A stretch of DNA of 64,000 nucleotides from NCBI RefSeq assembly GCF_963666015.1, contig NZ_OY762555.1, forward strand, positions 2,232,001 through 2,296,000, read 5' to 3'. Below, one piece after another: positions 16,018 through 26,155 of this stretch; the stretch's first letter is position 1; each line of letters starts with the position of its first letter. A program made the position numbers and the translations under genes. The notes beneath the pieces were generated by a model. The model was not told where the DNA came from and did no database searches. It saw nothing but the letters and a program-made list of their open reading frames with translations. Origin of the DNA: an uncultured Sphaerochaeta sp. GTDB lineage: Bacteria; Spirochaetota; Spirochaetia; Sphaerochaetales; Sphaerochaetaceae.

Positions 16018-17034
16018 ATGAACCAGTCCCTCTCTACATTCTCAAGGATATCTTGGTACCCATTCAGTGATGAACCGGTCATCAGGAGCCGCTGGTACAT
16101 GCCGAGGCTCTGTGACCCCTTTTTCCTGTTTCCGGAAGAAAGCCCTGATGGGAAATGGCATCTTTTCGGTCATACCTGGGTGGGAATTGAACACTTCATC
16201 AGTGAGAATGGGATAAGCTGGGAACCAAGGAAGATGGTTGCCTTGCGGGGACACTCTCCCTCAATATACCAAGAGAATGGGGTGTATTACCTCATCTACG
16301 AAAAACACAATGCTTCCTTGCCGAACCTGAAGAAGGGAAGGCTGAAGCGTAGAGAGCAAGAGAAAGTAAGGTATAGTCGATTTGAAATGTGCTCCTCCAC
16401 TGACTTGATTCTTTTCAGCGAGCCAAAGATCATCCTGGATAGCCGGGATATTCCTTTCTCCTCAGATGGGTTGAAGAAGCCGAGGGTCTCACGGCCACAG
16501 ATTATCAAGAATGGGGTGGGGTATCGGCTGTACTTTGGCGCTTCCCATCTTTTGCTCCCTGATACCAAACAGAAGACCAGTCGCCATTTTGCCCTTGCAA
16601 TCTCCTCAACCATTGAGGGACCGTATGCGCTTGCGAACGAGGGAGAACCATTGCTCTCCCCGGAAGCGGATGATCCCTATCGGAGCATGTCGGTAGGAAG
16701 CATCAAGGTATTTCGTGCAGAGGACGGATATATCGGCTTTGAGTGTGCGATGTATTGGGACAAGGAGCAGGCAAAGACGGCTTCGGTGCTGATACAACTG
16801 GAAAGCAGCGATGGGGTGTCTTTCAGGCCGTCCTATCGCTCTCCGCTTCTGGTCCCTCCTCAGATGGGTTGGGCCAGCCGGTACATTGTCAGCTGTGATG
16901 TACACTACAAGAAAGAAGAGGCCTGCTGGTATTGCTACTATAGTGCCAATTCCAAGCATGGATATTACCCTGTCAGGGAGTCCATCGGTTTGCTTTTGGG
17001 CAAGGACCCTTCCCTGCGGAAGGTCTTTATCTAA
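16018..17034 (+). CDS. five-bladed beta-propeller glycosidase-like protein
   Basis: The 338-residue soluble protein resembles the GH43/GH32/GH130 type five-bladed propellers: PRLCDPFFLFPEE near 25, HTWVGIEHFISENGISWE, HSPSIYQENGVYYLIYEKH near 80, SRPQIIKNGVGYRLYFGAS near 155 and YYSANSKHGYYPVRESIGL at the end. There is no signal peptide, so it would act in the cytoplasm. Substrate and whether it is a hydrolase or phosphorylase cannot be told. AGAGGA lies 9 nt before the ATG. Its last 8 bp overlap the convergent thioesterase gene. Confidence 0.65.
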   Translation: MNQSLSTFSRISWYPFSDEPVIRSRWYMPRLCDPFFLFPEESPDGKWHLFGHTWVGIEHFISENGISWEPRKMVALRGHSPSIYQENGVYYLIYEKHNASLPNLKKGRLKRREQEKVRYSRFEMCSSTDLILFSEPKIILDSRDIPFSSDGLKKPRVSRPQIIKNGVGYRLYFGASHLLLPDTKQKTSRHFALAISSTIEGPYALANEGEPLLSPEADDPYRSMSVGSIKVFRAEDGYIGFECAMYWDKEQAKTASVLIQLESSDGVSFRPSYRSPLLVPPQMGWASRYIVSCDVHYKKEEACWYCYYSANSKHGYYPVRESIGLLLGKDPSLRKVFI

Positions 17035-17857
17035 GGTCTTCCCGCTTCCTCCACCTTGTGGAACCAGCCCAAACGACGGTCTCTCTCCCATCTTTCTCTT
17101 TTCGGATAATCCTATGGTGCAACAGGGGGGTATCCTTCTGCAATGCATCAGGATCCTTGCTCTCGGTGTATACGACAACAGCATCCTCAAGAAAGGTCTG
17201 TCGGAGATATGATACGTCCACCCCCGCAACCTTACAGCGGTTTCGGAAGGCGGAGGGAAGACTCTCCAAGGCCCAAGTGAGATAGGATATGTTGTTCACA
17301 TGCAGATTCCGGTCAGTATCGAGATAGGTGATCTTGGGTGCATGGACAGTCAATCGATGAAGAGGTTCATCTTCCCCATGACGATTGTTCTCAAGACGCA
17401 TATCTACTGAGTGTTCTGTATCTTCAGCAGGAGGAAGGCCGATGCGTAGGGACATGTCCTTGGGCCTGCACGGTCTGCCTCGTTCCAGATCGAGGATTGC
17501 CCAAAAGGTCTTGGCAATAAACAACAGGTTCCCCTGTGCATCGAAGGCCCTGACAATACGGGGAAGATGCAGCCTGATCGGGTCCTGTGCCCAAGTTTCC
17601 ACCTTCAGCACTTCGGGCCAATGAGTATAGCGGAACACTTCCATCTGGCTTCGGGTAATCACCCAGGTCTTGCCCTCTTTATGCATCTCAGGAATCGAGC
17701 ACCCCCTGCTTGCTGCATGGGTTCCAGCTGCTTCCTGTACTACCTGGAAATAGAAGGCAAGACGAGCATCAGTGAAACAATCGGTCTCATAGCTGTACGT
17801 GGCGAAGGAGCTGTGTGCCACGTTTTGTTCATCAATCGTAATCAGTGCATCATACAT
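17027..17857 (-). CDS. acyl-ACP thioesterase
   Basis: The 276-residue protein has two tandem hotdog domains, as in bacterial members of the plant FatA/FatB-like acyl-ACP thioesterase family, which release free fatty acids from acyl carrier protein. Visible markers are RLAFYFQVVQEAAGTHA near 30, GKTWVITRSQMEV near 60, and LDTDRNLHVNNISYLTWALE near 190, the usual N-x-H-x-x-N-x-x-Y catalytic segment. The ATG at 17857 has AAGGA 8 nt upstream and overlaps rsmD by 8 nt; a start at 17926 would lie deeper inside rsmD. Confidence 0.85.
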   Translation of the reverse strand: MYDALITIDEQNVAHSSFATYSYETDCFTDARLAFYFQVVQEAAGTHAASRGCSIPEMHKEGKTWVITRSQMEVFRYTHWPEVLKVETWAQDPIRLHLPRIVRAFDAQGNLLFIAKTFWAILDLERGRPCRPKDMSLRIGLPPAEDTEHSVDMRLENNRHGEDEPLHRLTVHAPKITYLDTDRNLHVNNISYLTWALESLPSAFRNRCKVAGVDVSYLRQTFLEDAVVVYTESKDPDALQKDTPLLHHRIIRKEKDGRETVVWAGSTRWRKREDLR

Positions 17858-18410
17858 CTGTTGGGTCCTTGTCTTGGGTGTTCCGATAGAAGCGTAGAGT
17901 ACTTCTTCCATATTTACGCTCATCATAACAAACCAAGGAACCTACCGTCTCTGGCCACTGTTTCTTCTCTTCGGATGGGTAGTGAATGATGAACAACCCT
18001 CCTGGAGTAAGGAGCTTCTGCTTATCAACAGCCTTTGCCAGATCAACCTTGCCCTGCATAGGGAAAGGAGGATCTGCATACACAATGTCATACTGCATTT
18101 TTGCTGTAGGAATGAAACGTCGTACGTCGGCCATGAAGAGCTTGATATCGCTTTCAACCATGCTGATGTTATCCATGATGGTGGCCTTTTTTTGTCGGTC
18201 TTTCTCGACCAAGTGTACCAGTCTTGCACCCCGGCTTGCTGCCTCGATTCCGACGCAACCACTGCCGGTGAATAAATCCAGCCAAGTTTTTTCTTCCAGA
18301 CTTCCCAGGATGGAGAAGAGAGACTCTCTCATCATATCCATGGCTGGTCTGATGACCCCTGGTGGACATGCGACTGTCCTTCCCCGATAAATTCCTCCGG
18401 TAATTCTCAT
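17850..18410 (-). CDS. rsmD: 16S rRNA (guanine-966-N2)-methyltransferase
   Basis: RsmD methylates G966 of 16S rRNA. The 186-residue protein starts MRITGGIYRGRTVACPPG, with WLDLFTGSGCVGIEAASRGA as SAM-binding motif I near 43 and the catalytic YADPPF near 110 (DPPF type for exocyclic amines). GAGG lies 8 nt before the ATG. It precedes the thioesterase in the same operon. Confidence 0.93.
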   Translation of the reverse strand: MRITGGIYRGRTVACPPGVIRPAMDMMRESLFSILGSLEEKTWLDLFTGSGCVGIEAASRGARLVHLVEKDRQKKATIMDNISMVESDIKLFMADVRRFIPTAKMQYDIVYADPPFPMQGKVDLAKAVDKQKLLTPGGLFIIHYPSEEKKQWPETVGSLVCYDERKYGRSTLRFYRNTQDKDPTDV

Positions 18411-18461
18411 ATTCTGTGCCTCATGGGACTGATGATAGGTAATTGTGGTGAAATGTGCAAG

Positions 18462-20549
18462 TTACGCCTCACTTCCTTCAGCGCTGAAGGGAGGAGCATG
18501 GCGAAGCACTTCCCTGATCACCGTGAGAGAGGGGGCCAAGAACCCTGGGTCGGAGGCAAGGATCTGGTCAGCTTCTTCTCGTGCTATCTCAATAAGGGGG
18601 AGGTCCTCCGTCAGGGACGCGTAGGAGAGCTTGAGGTAGCCGGACTGCTTGGTTCCTGTCAATTCCCCGGGTCCCCTGATCAAGAGGTCTTGCTCTGCTA
18701 TGTAGAAGCCGTCACTCGATTCCTTCATTACCTTGAGTCGTTGTTTTGCTTCATCGGTCAACTCATTTGAGAAAACGAGAAAACAGTAGGATTGCAACTG
18801 GGAACGGCCAACCCTTCCCCTGAGCTGGTGAAGGGCAGAGAGCCCGAATCGCTCGGCATGTTCAATGATCATACAGGTTGCATTGGGTATGTCGATTCCG
18901 ACTTCAACAACACTGGTGGAGACCAGGTACCCAAGCTTTCCCCCTTGGTAGGCCTTGAGGATGGTGACTTTCTGTTCCTCGTCCAGTTTGCTGTGGATCA
19001 GGGCTGAGGGAACATCGGGGTATGTTTGCTTGAGAAAATCATACATGGAAATGACATCCCTTAGGTCACTCTGCCCACTGTCATCTATTCTTGGGTAAAC
19101 GAAGTATGCCTGGTGACCGCGTTTGAACTCGACCCCTACCGATGCATACATCCTCCTCCTGCTCTGTTCATTGACCAGATGGGTAATCACCGGCTTTCTT
19201 CCTGGTGGCATGGTTCTCAATGTGGAAACATTGAGATTTCCGAATACGGTAAGGGAGAGGGTGCGGGGAATCGGGGTGGCTGTCATCAGCAACACATCAG
19301 GAACCGTGCCTTTCTGGGTCAACGCAAGCCGTTGTTCAACCCCGAATCTGTGCTGCTCATCGATGATTACATAGGCTAGGTTCTTGAAACTGACCTCGGC
19401 AGAAAAGAGTGCATGGGTTCCGATGATGATATCTACCTCTCCTTCTGCAATTGCCTTGAGCAGCAGGCGCCGTTCCTTGCTCTTTACTGAACCGGTGAGG
19501 AAGGCGAGACGGATACCCATCTCTCCAAGCAGGCTTGCCGCTGACTCTGCATGTTGGCGTGCCAACAACTCCGTAGGAGCCATAAACGCTACCTGCGCGC
19601 CATGGGAGAGTACATGCAGGGCACTGATCCAGGCTACTAGGGTTTTTCCACTACCGACATCTCCTTGGAGCAGCCGGTTCATCGGCAGCTCCCCATCAAG
19701 ATCTTCCCTGATCTCCTTCAAACTGGTCATCTGGTCTTTAGTGAGACTGAAGGGAAGTTTCTCCATGAAGTGTAGTTCAAGCTTGGTAGGGATGCCCTGG
19801 CCTTGGTTGACGAGTCGTTGTTGCAGACCTTTGTGCCTGCGTGCTATCAGCTGGAGGTAGAAGAGTTCAGTCAATGCGAGGGTTCTTCGTGCCTGCTTCA
19901 GGAGTTCAATTGTTGGTGGGAAGTGATAGCTACGAATTGCCTCATCAGTGGAGAGCAGTTGATATTTCTCCAACATTGTTTCAGGCAATTCCTCTTGGAA
20001 GCGTTGTATGCTTCTCAGAATCTCCTGGACATTCTTTCTGATCAGACGTTGGCTCAAGGATCCTCTTAGAGGATAAATGGGAAGAATCTTGCCGAACTGT
20101 CCTGGAAAGTCACCATCCTCGGTAGCTGGGTAGAGTTCGAACTGGGAACACTGCAGCTGTCCATGATGCCAGCTTACATTCCCATAGAGGTAGTAGATTC
20201 TCCCGATCCTAATCGTCTTCTCGAGAAAGTTTCGGCCAAAACAGAGCAAGCTCAAACGACCATCGCCTTGGCCGGAGACATCCCGAACAATAATTTTGAG
20301 GGTCCTTTTCTTGCCACTTCTCAACCCAAAGTATGAGTGGGAGAGTACTTCAACCAGAGTGTTTGCCATCTGGTTGTCCTTGATGTTACCCAAGGGTTGG
20401 ACCTGGCTTCTATCTTCCCAGGTTCTTGGAGAGAGCAACAAGAGGTCGCTGAAGGTGGCTACTCCCAGTTCAGCGTAGGAGGTCTTTGCAGCAGGTCCCA
20501 CTCCACTCAAGGTGGTGATGGGCTGTTGCAGGTTCCTCAAATACTCCAT
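18462..20549 (-). CDS. recG: ATP-dependent DNA helicase RecG
   Basis: RecG remodels stalled replication forks and Holliday junctions. The 695-residue protein has the N-terminal wedge/OB domain (FSDLLLLSPRTWEDRS near 35), Walker A LLQGDVGSGKTLVAW near 290, the DEQH box IIDEQHRFGVEQR, MTATPIPRTL, and the C-terminal HQLRGRVGRSQ of helicase motif VI. The length is normal. It starts just 3 nt after the yggT stop, so it is coupled to that gene. Confidence 0.97.
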   Translation of the reverse strand: MEYLRNLQQPITTLSGVGPAAKTSYAELGVATFSDLLLLSPRTWEDRSQVQPLGNIKDNQMANTLVEVLSHSYFGLRSGKKRTLKIIVRDVSGQGDGRLSLLCFGRNFLEKTIRIGRIYYLYGNVSWHHGQLQCSQFELYPATEDGDFPGQFGKILPIYPLRGSLSQRLIRKNVQEILRSIQRFQEELPETMLEKYQLLSTDEAIRSYHFPPTIELLKQARRTLALTELFYLQLIARRHKGLQQRLVNQGQGIPTKLELHFMEKLPFSLTKDQMTSLKEIREDLDGELPMNRLLQGDVGSGKTLVAWISALHVLSHGAQVAFMAPTELLARQHAESAASLLGEMGIRLAFLTGSVKSKERRLLLKAIAEGEVDIIIGTHALFSAEVSFKNLAYVIIDEQHRFGVEQRLALTQKGTVPDVLLMTATPIPRTLSLTVFGNLNVSTLRTMPPGRKPVITHLVNEQSRRRMYASVGVEFKRGHQAYFVYPRIDDSGQSDLRDVISMYDFLKQTYPDVPSALIHSKLDEEQKVTILKAYQGGKLGYLVSTSVVEVGIDIPNATCMIIEHAERFGLSALHQLRGRVGRSQLQSYCFLVFSNELTDEAKQRLKVMKESSDGFYIAEQDLLIRGPGELTGTKQSGYLKLSYASLTEDLPLIEIAREEADQILASDPGFLAPSLTVIREVLRHAPPFSAEGSEA

Positions 20550-20552
20550 GGC

Positions 20553-21206
20553 TTAGAAGGAGAGATTCCCAAAGAAGTTCATAAGGAACCTGAGTACAAA
20601 GGAAGTAGCAATATAGAGGACGATAAAAAATACCAAGGCTGTGGTAACAAGCTGACGATCGTTGATCGTGCGTTTGGGATAAAAGATTCTTTGGACCCAG
20701 TTCAAGACTCCACCGATCAGGGAGTCCAGCATGGTGATGTAGCTGATGGTTTTAGCGCTACGTTTGTAGCAGAAAAAGAGACGGAAGCCCAAGAGAATGA
20801 TCAAGAACCAGAAAACAGGACTGAGTAGATACGACCAGAGTGTCTGGAGGATCAGCGCAACAACCATACCGATGGTAATGGTTCCATATGCTCCGTAGAA
20901 GCGGAGCATTGACTGCACTACAGATAAGACTGCCAAGGCAACCAGTGGGGTAAGATCGATGTGACTGCGTCTGAGGCTGGATATTCCCCTAAACCATGAG
21001 AGATAGGGATCAACTACCTTTCCGATGTAGTAGGCAAGCGGGTTTTCCTGTGTCTGTCCAGGTACCCTGATCCAGGTAAGGATGATCCGGAGCCAGATCA
21101 GCAAGGAATAGAATGAGAGCAGGCTTGCAACAACCGAGGCAATGCTCATCAAGATATTTCCCCCTCCTAATGTATTCATGCCGTTTTCATAATAGGTTTG
21201 GTTCAT
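20553..21206 (-). CDS. YggT family integral membrane protein
   Basis: The 217-residue protein has two YggT-type units, each with two hydrophobic segments: ASLLSFYSLLIWLRIILTW with VDPYLSWFRGI, then WSYLLSPVFWFLIILLGF with LVFFIVLYIATSFVL. Function in bacteria is unclear; relatives in chloroplasts are linked to membrane-protein assembly. GGAGG lies 6 nt before the ATG at 21206. It sits between dnaE and recG in one transcription unit. Confidence 0.85.
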   Translation of the reverse strand: MNQTYYENGMNTLGGGNILMSIASVVASLLSFYSLLIWLRIILTWIRVPGQTQENPLAYYIGKVVDPYLSWFRGISSLRRSHIDLTPLVALAVLSVVQSMLRFYGAYGTITIGMVVALILQTLWSYLLSPVFWFLIILLGFRLFFCYKRSAKTISYITMLDSLIGGVLNWVQRIFYPKRTINDRQLVTTALVFFIVLYIATSFVLRFLMNFFGNLSF

Positions 21207-21246
21207 CGCATTCCTCCACCTTAGTAAGATACCGAACTTTTCTCCG

Positions 21247-24200
21247 TTAGTCGAACCAAATATGCAAGATAGCAGGATTTTCCTTAGTTGCTTCCACCAA
21301 TTCATCACAGTAGCGAACACTGAACTCCCTACCACAGACAATGCTGAGGGGAGACTCCTGTCCTTCTTCCTTGAAATGGAGCAGGAGAGAACAGGACCCG
21401 CCATAAGAGAGGCTGAGATCCCTAAGCTGTGTGATATGCTCATTGTTGCAGAAGGATTTCTCCAGTTCAATATGGCATCTGCTTACCGCAACCGGGGCTA
21501 GCTGATTCGGGTCAACGAGAATCTGTTCGATGAGATAAGAAATCTTGTCATTACCCCGGGAGTTGTCAAACTTTCCTACAAATCCATAGATACCATCCAC
21601 CTTGAGGATGTCACGATACTGTTCATAGGTCTTTGGGAAGAGTGTTGCATCGAAGGTTGCATTCTTGTCGGTGAGCTGCAAAAATCCCATAACACTGCCC
21701 TTTTGGGTGGTGAATGGCCTGATTCCTGTGACCATGGCTATGATGTTGACCGGACGGCCAAAGGGAACCTGTTCCAGTTTTGCGGTATTGACAGTCACTC
21801 GCTGTGCAATTGCCTGGTTGAATGCATCGAGTGGGTGTCCAGAGATATAGAACCCGAGTAGTCCTTTTTCCATCTCCAATTTTTCAGGGAGGTTCCAGTC
21901 AGGCACTTCACGCATGGAAAACGTCTCCATGGCTGCTTCCGTCTCCTCATCGAAGAGAGAAATCTGCCCAAATGCAGTTGCTTCTTTTCGTTTCTGTACA
22001 TAGGTGATGGCATCACTGAGATTCTCAAGCAAGGTGGGGCGGTTGGTGCCTAGTGTATCGAATGCCCCTGCCTTAATCAGTGACTCCAGGAGTTTTGTAT
22101 TCATCGCCTTGGTTTCCAGTCGGGTAAGGAAGTCAAGCAAGTCCTTGTAGGGTCCGCTCTCTTCCCTCTCCTTTACGATAAGCTCAACGATTCCTTCCCC
22201 AACATTTTTTATGCCTGCGAGTCCATACACAATCTTTCCCTCAACAACAGAGAAATGTTTGTCGGAGTAGTTGATCGACGGAGGCAGGATATCCAGCCCA
22301 TTGTCTTTTGCAACTTGCAAGTACTCACTGAACTTATCGGGACTTCCCATCTCATTGGTGAGGTTGGCTGCCCAGAATTCAGCAGGGTAGTTTGCTTTCA
22401 AGTATGCTGTTTGGTAGGCCACCACAGAGTAGGCAACCGCATGGCTCTTGTTGAATCCATAGCCTGCAAAGGGTTCCAGCATCTCAAATATCTCAATGGC
22501 ATGTTGTTCAGTTCTTCCAAGTGCCTTTGCACCTTCAATGAACTTCACCTTCTCCTTTTCCAAGGCTGCAACTTTTTTCTTACCCATGATACGCCTAAGA
22601 ATATCAGCGTTTCCGAGAGAGTACCCAGCGATAATTTGGGCGACCTTCATAACCTGTTCCTGATAGACAATGACACCGTAGGTGGTTTTCAGTTCTTCTT
22701 CCAGTTCAGGGTTCGCATAGGTAATGGGTTGTTTGCCAAGTTTGCAGTTGATGAACTGCGGGATATAGGCCATTGGGCCAGGTCGGTAGAGTGCATTCAA
22801 GGCAACCAGATCCTCTATGTCATTGGGTTTTGCTTCCTTGAGGATATTCTGCATTCCTTGGCTTTCAAACTGGAATACTGCATTGCTCTCTCCTCTGCCA
22901 AGCATGGCAAAGGTCTTTTCGTCTTGCTCGTCGATCTCACTTGCATTGAAAGCGGGATCCTTTTTCTTGATCAAGTCCTCAGTATGTTTGACCAAGGTAA
23001 GTGTCTTGAGACCCAGGAAGTCCATCTTTACCAATCCACACTCCTCAATGAGGTCCATTGAGTACTGGGTGGAGATGGCTCCGGTCTTTGCGTCACGGTA
23101 GAGTGGGACGTAGTTGAGTAGGTTCTCCTTGCCTATGACCACCCCTGCCGCATGAGTGGATGTGTGCCGGTTCAAACCCTCAAGACGGCGTGCTGCATCG
23201 AAGAGTTCAGCATAGACCCCTCCCTTCTTTTCCAGCTCTACCAGATCGTTGTTCTGCTCAAAGGCTTTTGTCAAATTCATCTTCGGGTCATCGGGGATGA
23301 GTTTGCAGATATTATTTGATTCCTCGAAAGGAATATCCAGTACCCTGGCAACATCCTTCACTACAGCCTTTGCTTTCAAGGTACCGAAAGTGGCAATCTG
23401 GGCAACTCGTTCGGTTCCGTAGTGCTCGGTGACATAATTGATGACTTCCTGTCTTCTTTCGTAGCAGAAGTCAATATCGAAGTCCGGCATACTTACCCGT
23501 TCCGGGTTGAGGAATCGTTCAAACAGCAGGTTGTATTTGATTGGATCGACATCGGTTATACCCAGTGAGTAAGCGACAAGAGAACCTGCGCCGGAGCCAC
23601 GCCCTGGGCCTACTGGGATGTCGTGGTTCTTTGCCCACTGGATGTAGTCCATGACGATAAGGAAATACCCTTCGAACTGCATCTTGGTGATGATATCGAG
23701 TTCGTAATCAAGACGTTTCTGGAGTTCTTCGGTGATGGTGTCATAGTGTGATCGCAAACCTTCGTTGGAGAGGTGGCGAAGATAGTCGGCTGTATCACTA
23801 AACTCGGGAGGAACTTCAAAGTTTGGAAGCAGGGGTCCTGGGAAGTGGATTTCCAAATTGCACCGCTCTGCAATCTTGACGGTATTCTCGATTGCCTCAG
23901 GACACCAACTGAAGAGATTTCTCATCTCTTGCTCGCTCTTCATGTAGAATTCCTGGTTGGGGAAACGCATCCTGTTCGGGTCATTTTTCTTGGAGTTCGT
24001 GCCAACACAGAGCAGGAGATCCTGCGCGTTTGCATCACTCTTTTCGATGTAGTGGATGTCATTGGTGCAAACCAAGGGGATACCTGTCTCATCACTGATC
24101 TGTTTCAGCAATGGATTGGTTCTCTTCTGTTCAGGTAGTCCGTGGTCCTGTATTTCCAGGTAGTATCGTCCATCATCGAAGACTGAGGCAAACCACTGGG

Positions 24201-24714
24201 CCCTCTCCTTAGCCAAGTCATACTGGTCATTGAGCAAATGTTGCAGAATCTCACCGCCAAGGCAGGCTGAGAGGCAAATCAAGCCTTCATTATGCTTGAT
24301 GAGCAACTCATCATCGATTCGGGGTTTAAAGTAAAACCCTTCAGTATAAGAAATCGAGTTGAGTTCCATCAGGTTATGGTACCCCTTCTCATTCATTGCA
24401 AGCAGGATAAGATGGTACTGGTTGGGCTTTTTTCCTCCAGGAAGAGGACGCTCTGTATGATCCTTTGGATTACTGTAGAACTCACACCCTATGATGGGGT
24501 TGATCCCTGCATCCTTTGCAGCGTAATAAAATCGAAGTGCGCCGAACATGTTCCCATGGTCAGTGATGGCCAGGCTCTTCATCCCCAATTCTTTGGCTTT
24601 TGCCATGTAGCGAGGAATTGGGGCCGCTCCATCGAGCAGGGAAAAATCGGTATGGTTGTGCAGGTGGATGAAGGTACTCTGCATCTCAGTGGACACTATT
24701 TCAGACTCAGCCAT
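21247..24714 (-). CDS. dnaE: DNA polymerase III alpha subunit
   Basis: This is the replicative polymerase catalytic subunit, about 1155 residues. It has the N-terminal PHP domain (FIHLHNHTDFSLLDGA), the palm with catalytic aspartates in MPDFDIDFCYERR near 415, VGPGRGSGAGSLVAY, the helix-hairpin-helix region, and an OB domain near 990. The ATG at 24714 has TTGGAG 9 nt upstream. ATGs at 24720 and 24669 are alternatives. The gene begins 18 nt after the FAD-subunit gene. Confidence 0.97.
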   Translation of the reverse strand: MAESEIVSTEMQSTFIHLHNHTDFSLLDGAAPIPRYMAKAKELGMKSLAITDHGNMFGALRFYYAAKDAGINPIIGCEFYSNPKDHTERPLPGGKKPNQYHLILLAMNEKGYHNLMELNSISYTEGFYFKPRIDDELLIKHNEGLICLSACLGGEILQHLLNDQYDLAKERAQWFASVFDDGRYYLEIQDHGLPEQKRTNPLLKQISDETGIPLVCTNDIHYIEKSDANAQDLLLCVGTNSKKNDPNRMRFPNQEFYMKSEQEMRNLFSWCPEAIENTVKIAERCNLEIHFPGPLLPNFEVPPEFSDTADYLRHLSNEGLRSHYDTITEELQKRLDYELDIITKMQFEGYFLIVMDYIQWAKNHDIPVGPGRGSGAGSLVAYSLGITDVDPIKYNLLFERFLNPERVSMPDFDIDFCYERRQEVINYVTEHYGTERVAQIATFGTLKAKAVVKDVARVLDIPFEESNNICKLIPDDPKMNLTKAFEQNNDLVELEKKGGVYAELFDAARRLEGLNRHTSTHAAGVVIGKENLLNYVPLYRDAKTGAISTQYSMDLIEECGLVKMDFLGLKTLTLVKHTEDLIKKKDPAFNASEIDEQDEKTFAMLGRGESNAVFQFESQGMQNILKEAKPNDIEDLVALNALYRPGPMAYIPQFINCKLGKQPITYANPELEEELKTTYGVIVYQEQVMKVAQIIAGYSLGNADILRRIMGKKKVAALEKEKVKFIEGAKALGRTEQHAIEIFEMLEPFAGYGFNKSHAVAYSVVAYQTAYLKANYPAEFWAANLTNEMGSPDKFSEYLQVAKDNGLDILPPSINYSDKHFSVVEGKIVYGLAGIKNVGEGIVELIVKEREESGPYKDLLDFLTRLETKAMNTKLLESLIKAGAFDTLGTNRPTLLENLSDAITYVQKRKEATAFGQISLFDEETEAAMETFSMREVPDWNLPEKLEMEKGLLGFYISGHPLDAFNQAIAQRVTVNTAKLEQVPFGRPVNIIAMVTGIRPFTTQKGSVMGFLQLTDKNATFDATLFPKTYEQYRDILKVDGIYGFVGKFDNSRGNDKISYLIEQILVDPNQLAPVAVSRCHIELEKSFCNNEHITQLRDLSLSYGGSCSLLLHFKEEGQESPLSIVCGREFSVRYCDELVEATKENPAILHIWFD

Positions 24715-24732
24715 GTACATATGCTCCAAGCA

Positions 24733-25620
24733 TCAAGAGGAGAGCGTCTGGGCGTTGAGTTCGTGCAGGAAGGATTCGAAGATCCTCCTGGCACGCTCAA
24801 GCTGTAGTTCGCTTATCGCTCCATGCATTTTTCTTAATTCAGATACCAGCTCATAAGAGAGCGTATTGACCCGTTCTGGATGAATCGGGAGGGTCTGCCC
24901 CGACAATTTCGAAACAAGGTCCTTGCTGATATGATAGGCCTTGTTTGGGAAGGTCGTGCAAAACTGTACCTTGGAAATGGTATTTTGTGCACGGGTTGCT
25001 TGAAACGCAACTATAACACATTCGTCAGTATTCCGGATAGGGTCTTCAACGATAATGAACCGTTGGAAATCGCCATATTCGAGTCCAATGCGAATTCTTG
25101 TCAACAGGGCTTTCTGTGGGCCGAGCAACAGCCTCCCATCTTTGTCGTAGAGCTTGGCAATCGGAATCCAGTGGGTTGTTGCCTTCCCTCCTTGGTAGTA
25201 CTTTACCTCGGCGTTTGCGTCGAGAATAGAGAGAGTCGTTGACAACCCAAAGCGAATATCGGGGACACAAAGACTTCCCCCTATGGTGGTCTGTCTCCTC
25301 ACAATCTGGGAGGCTTGGCTTTGCAGGGTTTTCTGGAGAATCTCAGGGAGGACCAATTTTCCTGCATACAATAACTGACTTGCGGTGACCATTGCACCGA
25401 TTTCAACGAAACGATCATTTCTGGTGATGCGTTTGAGCTCCTCAAGCTCATCAAGATTGATGATGCCATCTTTGATTTCACTTGGATAATAGTCCCTCTG
25501 GCTCATCAGATACGTTCCACCTCCCCAGATGATAGCTTGGGGATAGCGATGGGCTATGGTTGCAAATTCGCTCAATGTCTTGGGTGTATGGATTACAGGA
25601 GACCTAATGCCTTCGTACAC
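24733..25620 (-). CDS. molybdenum hydroxylase FAD-binding subunit
   Basis: The 295-residue protein matches the medium (FAD) subunit of the xanthine dehydrogenase/CO dehydrogenase family, which passes electrons from the iron-sulfur subunit to NAD or another acceptor. FAD-binding signatures are IIWGGGTYLM near 31 and the divergent TTIGGSLCVPDIRFG near 115 (family usual: TIGGNIA..). It starts with GTG and overlaps the 2Fe-2S gene by 17 nt. The substrate is unknown. Confidence 0.85.
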   Translation of the reverse strand: MYEGIRSPVIHTPKTLSEFATIAHRYPQAIIWGGGTYLMSQRDYYPSEIKDGIINLDELEELKRITRNDRFVEIGAMVTASQLLYAGKLVLPEILQKTLQSQASQIVRRQTTIGGSLCVPDIRFGLSTTLSILDANAEVKYYQGGKATTHWIPIAKLYDKDGRLLLGPQKALLTRIRIGLEYGDFQRFIIVEDPIRNTDECVIVAFQATRAQNTISKVQFCTTFPNKAYHISKDLVSKLSGQTLPIHPERVNTLSYELVSELRKMHGAISELQLERARRIFESFLHELNAQTLSS

Positions 25621-26155
25621 GTTTACGCCTCCTATAGGTGAGAGCTATCTCAACAATCTGTAGTAGTTCAGCCATATCCATGCACTGACATGTATTCAGA
25701 CTGAGTTCTTGGATAATTGCTTCCTTGTCCAAGGTGGCCTCATCATTTTGACCTCCTGCAAGTGGAAGGTTGTTCCTCCCAAATGTACGGTTGCGCGTGC
25801 TATTGGTCATCTCTTGCAGGATGGATTCAATGATTAGTGTCTTGGATGCATAACAATTGGGACATGGTGTGTTTCCAGTAGCCTTGTAGGCACGCTCAAT
25901 GTCTCGGTAGAGGCGTGTTTTCTGATAACTGTCAAAGGTTTTGACTGTCGCCTCCCTGAGACGGAATGCGGGAATGACGCAGGAGAGTGTTGCCTCGTCA
26001 TTGAGAAGGACGATGCAGTTTCCGCAGGCCTTCCCCCTGCAATGACTATTGATGCTGGTTATCCCCACATCTTCCATGAGAATGAGTGAGAGTGGCTTGT
26101 TTGAGTTGACTGAGAGGGAGAGTGCCTTCCCATCTATAGTGCATTCTATCTTCAT
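25604..26155 (-). CDS. molybdenum hydroxylase 2Fe-2S subunit
   Basis: The 183-residue protein has the plant-type ferredoxin cluster ligands C39, C44, C47 and C59 (CRGKACGNC) and the second, helical-domain cluster as C98-x2-C101 with C156-x-C158 (NTCQCMD). All eight cysteines are present, so both [2Fe-2S] clusters could form. The segment between the two halves of the second cluster is longer than usual. It overlaps the Mo-subunit stop (ATGA). Confidence 0.87.
   Translation of the reverse strand: MKIECTIDGKALSLSVNSNKPLSLILMEDVGITSINSHCRGKACGNCIVLLNDEATLSCVIPAFRLREATVKTFDSYQKTRLYRDIERAYKATGNTPCPNCYASKTLIIESILQEMTNSTRNRTFGRNNLPLAGGQNDEATLDKEAIIQELSLNTCQCMDMAELLQIVEIALTYRRRKRVRRH

Noticed and set aside
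22255..23061. 268-codon open frame antisense to dnaE
   Set aside because: It is the complement of highly conserved dnaE codons and has no independent support.
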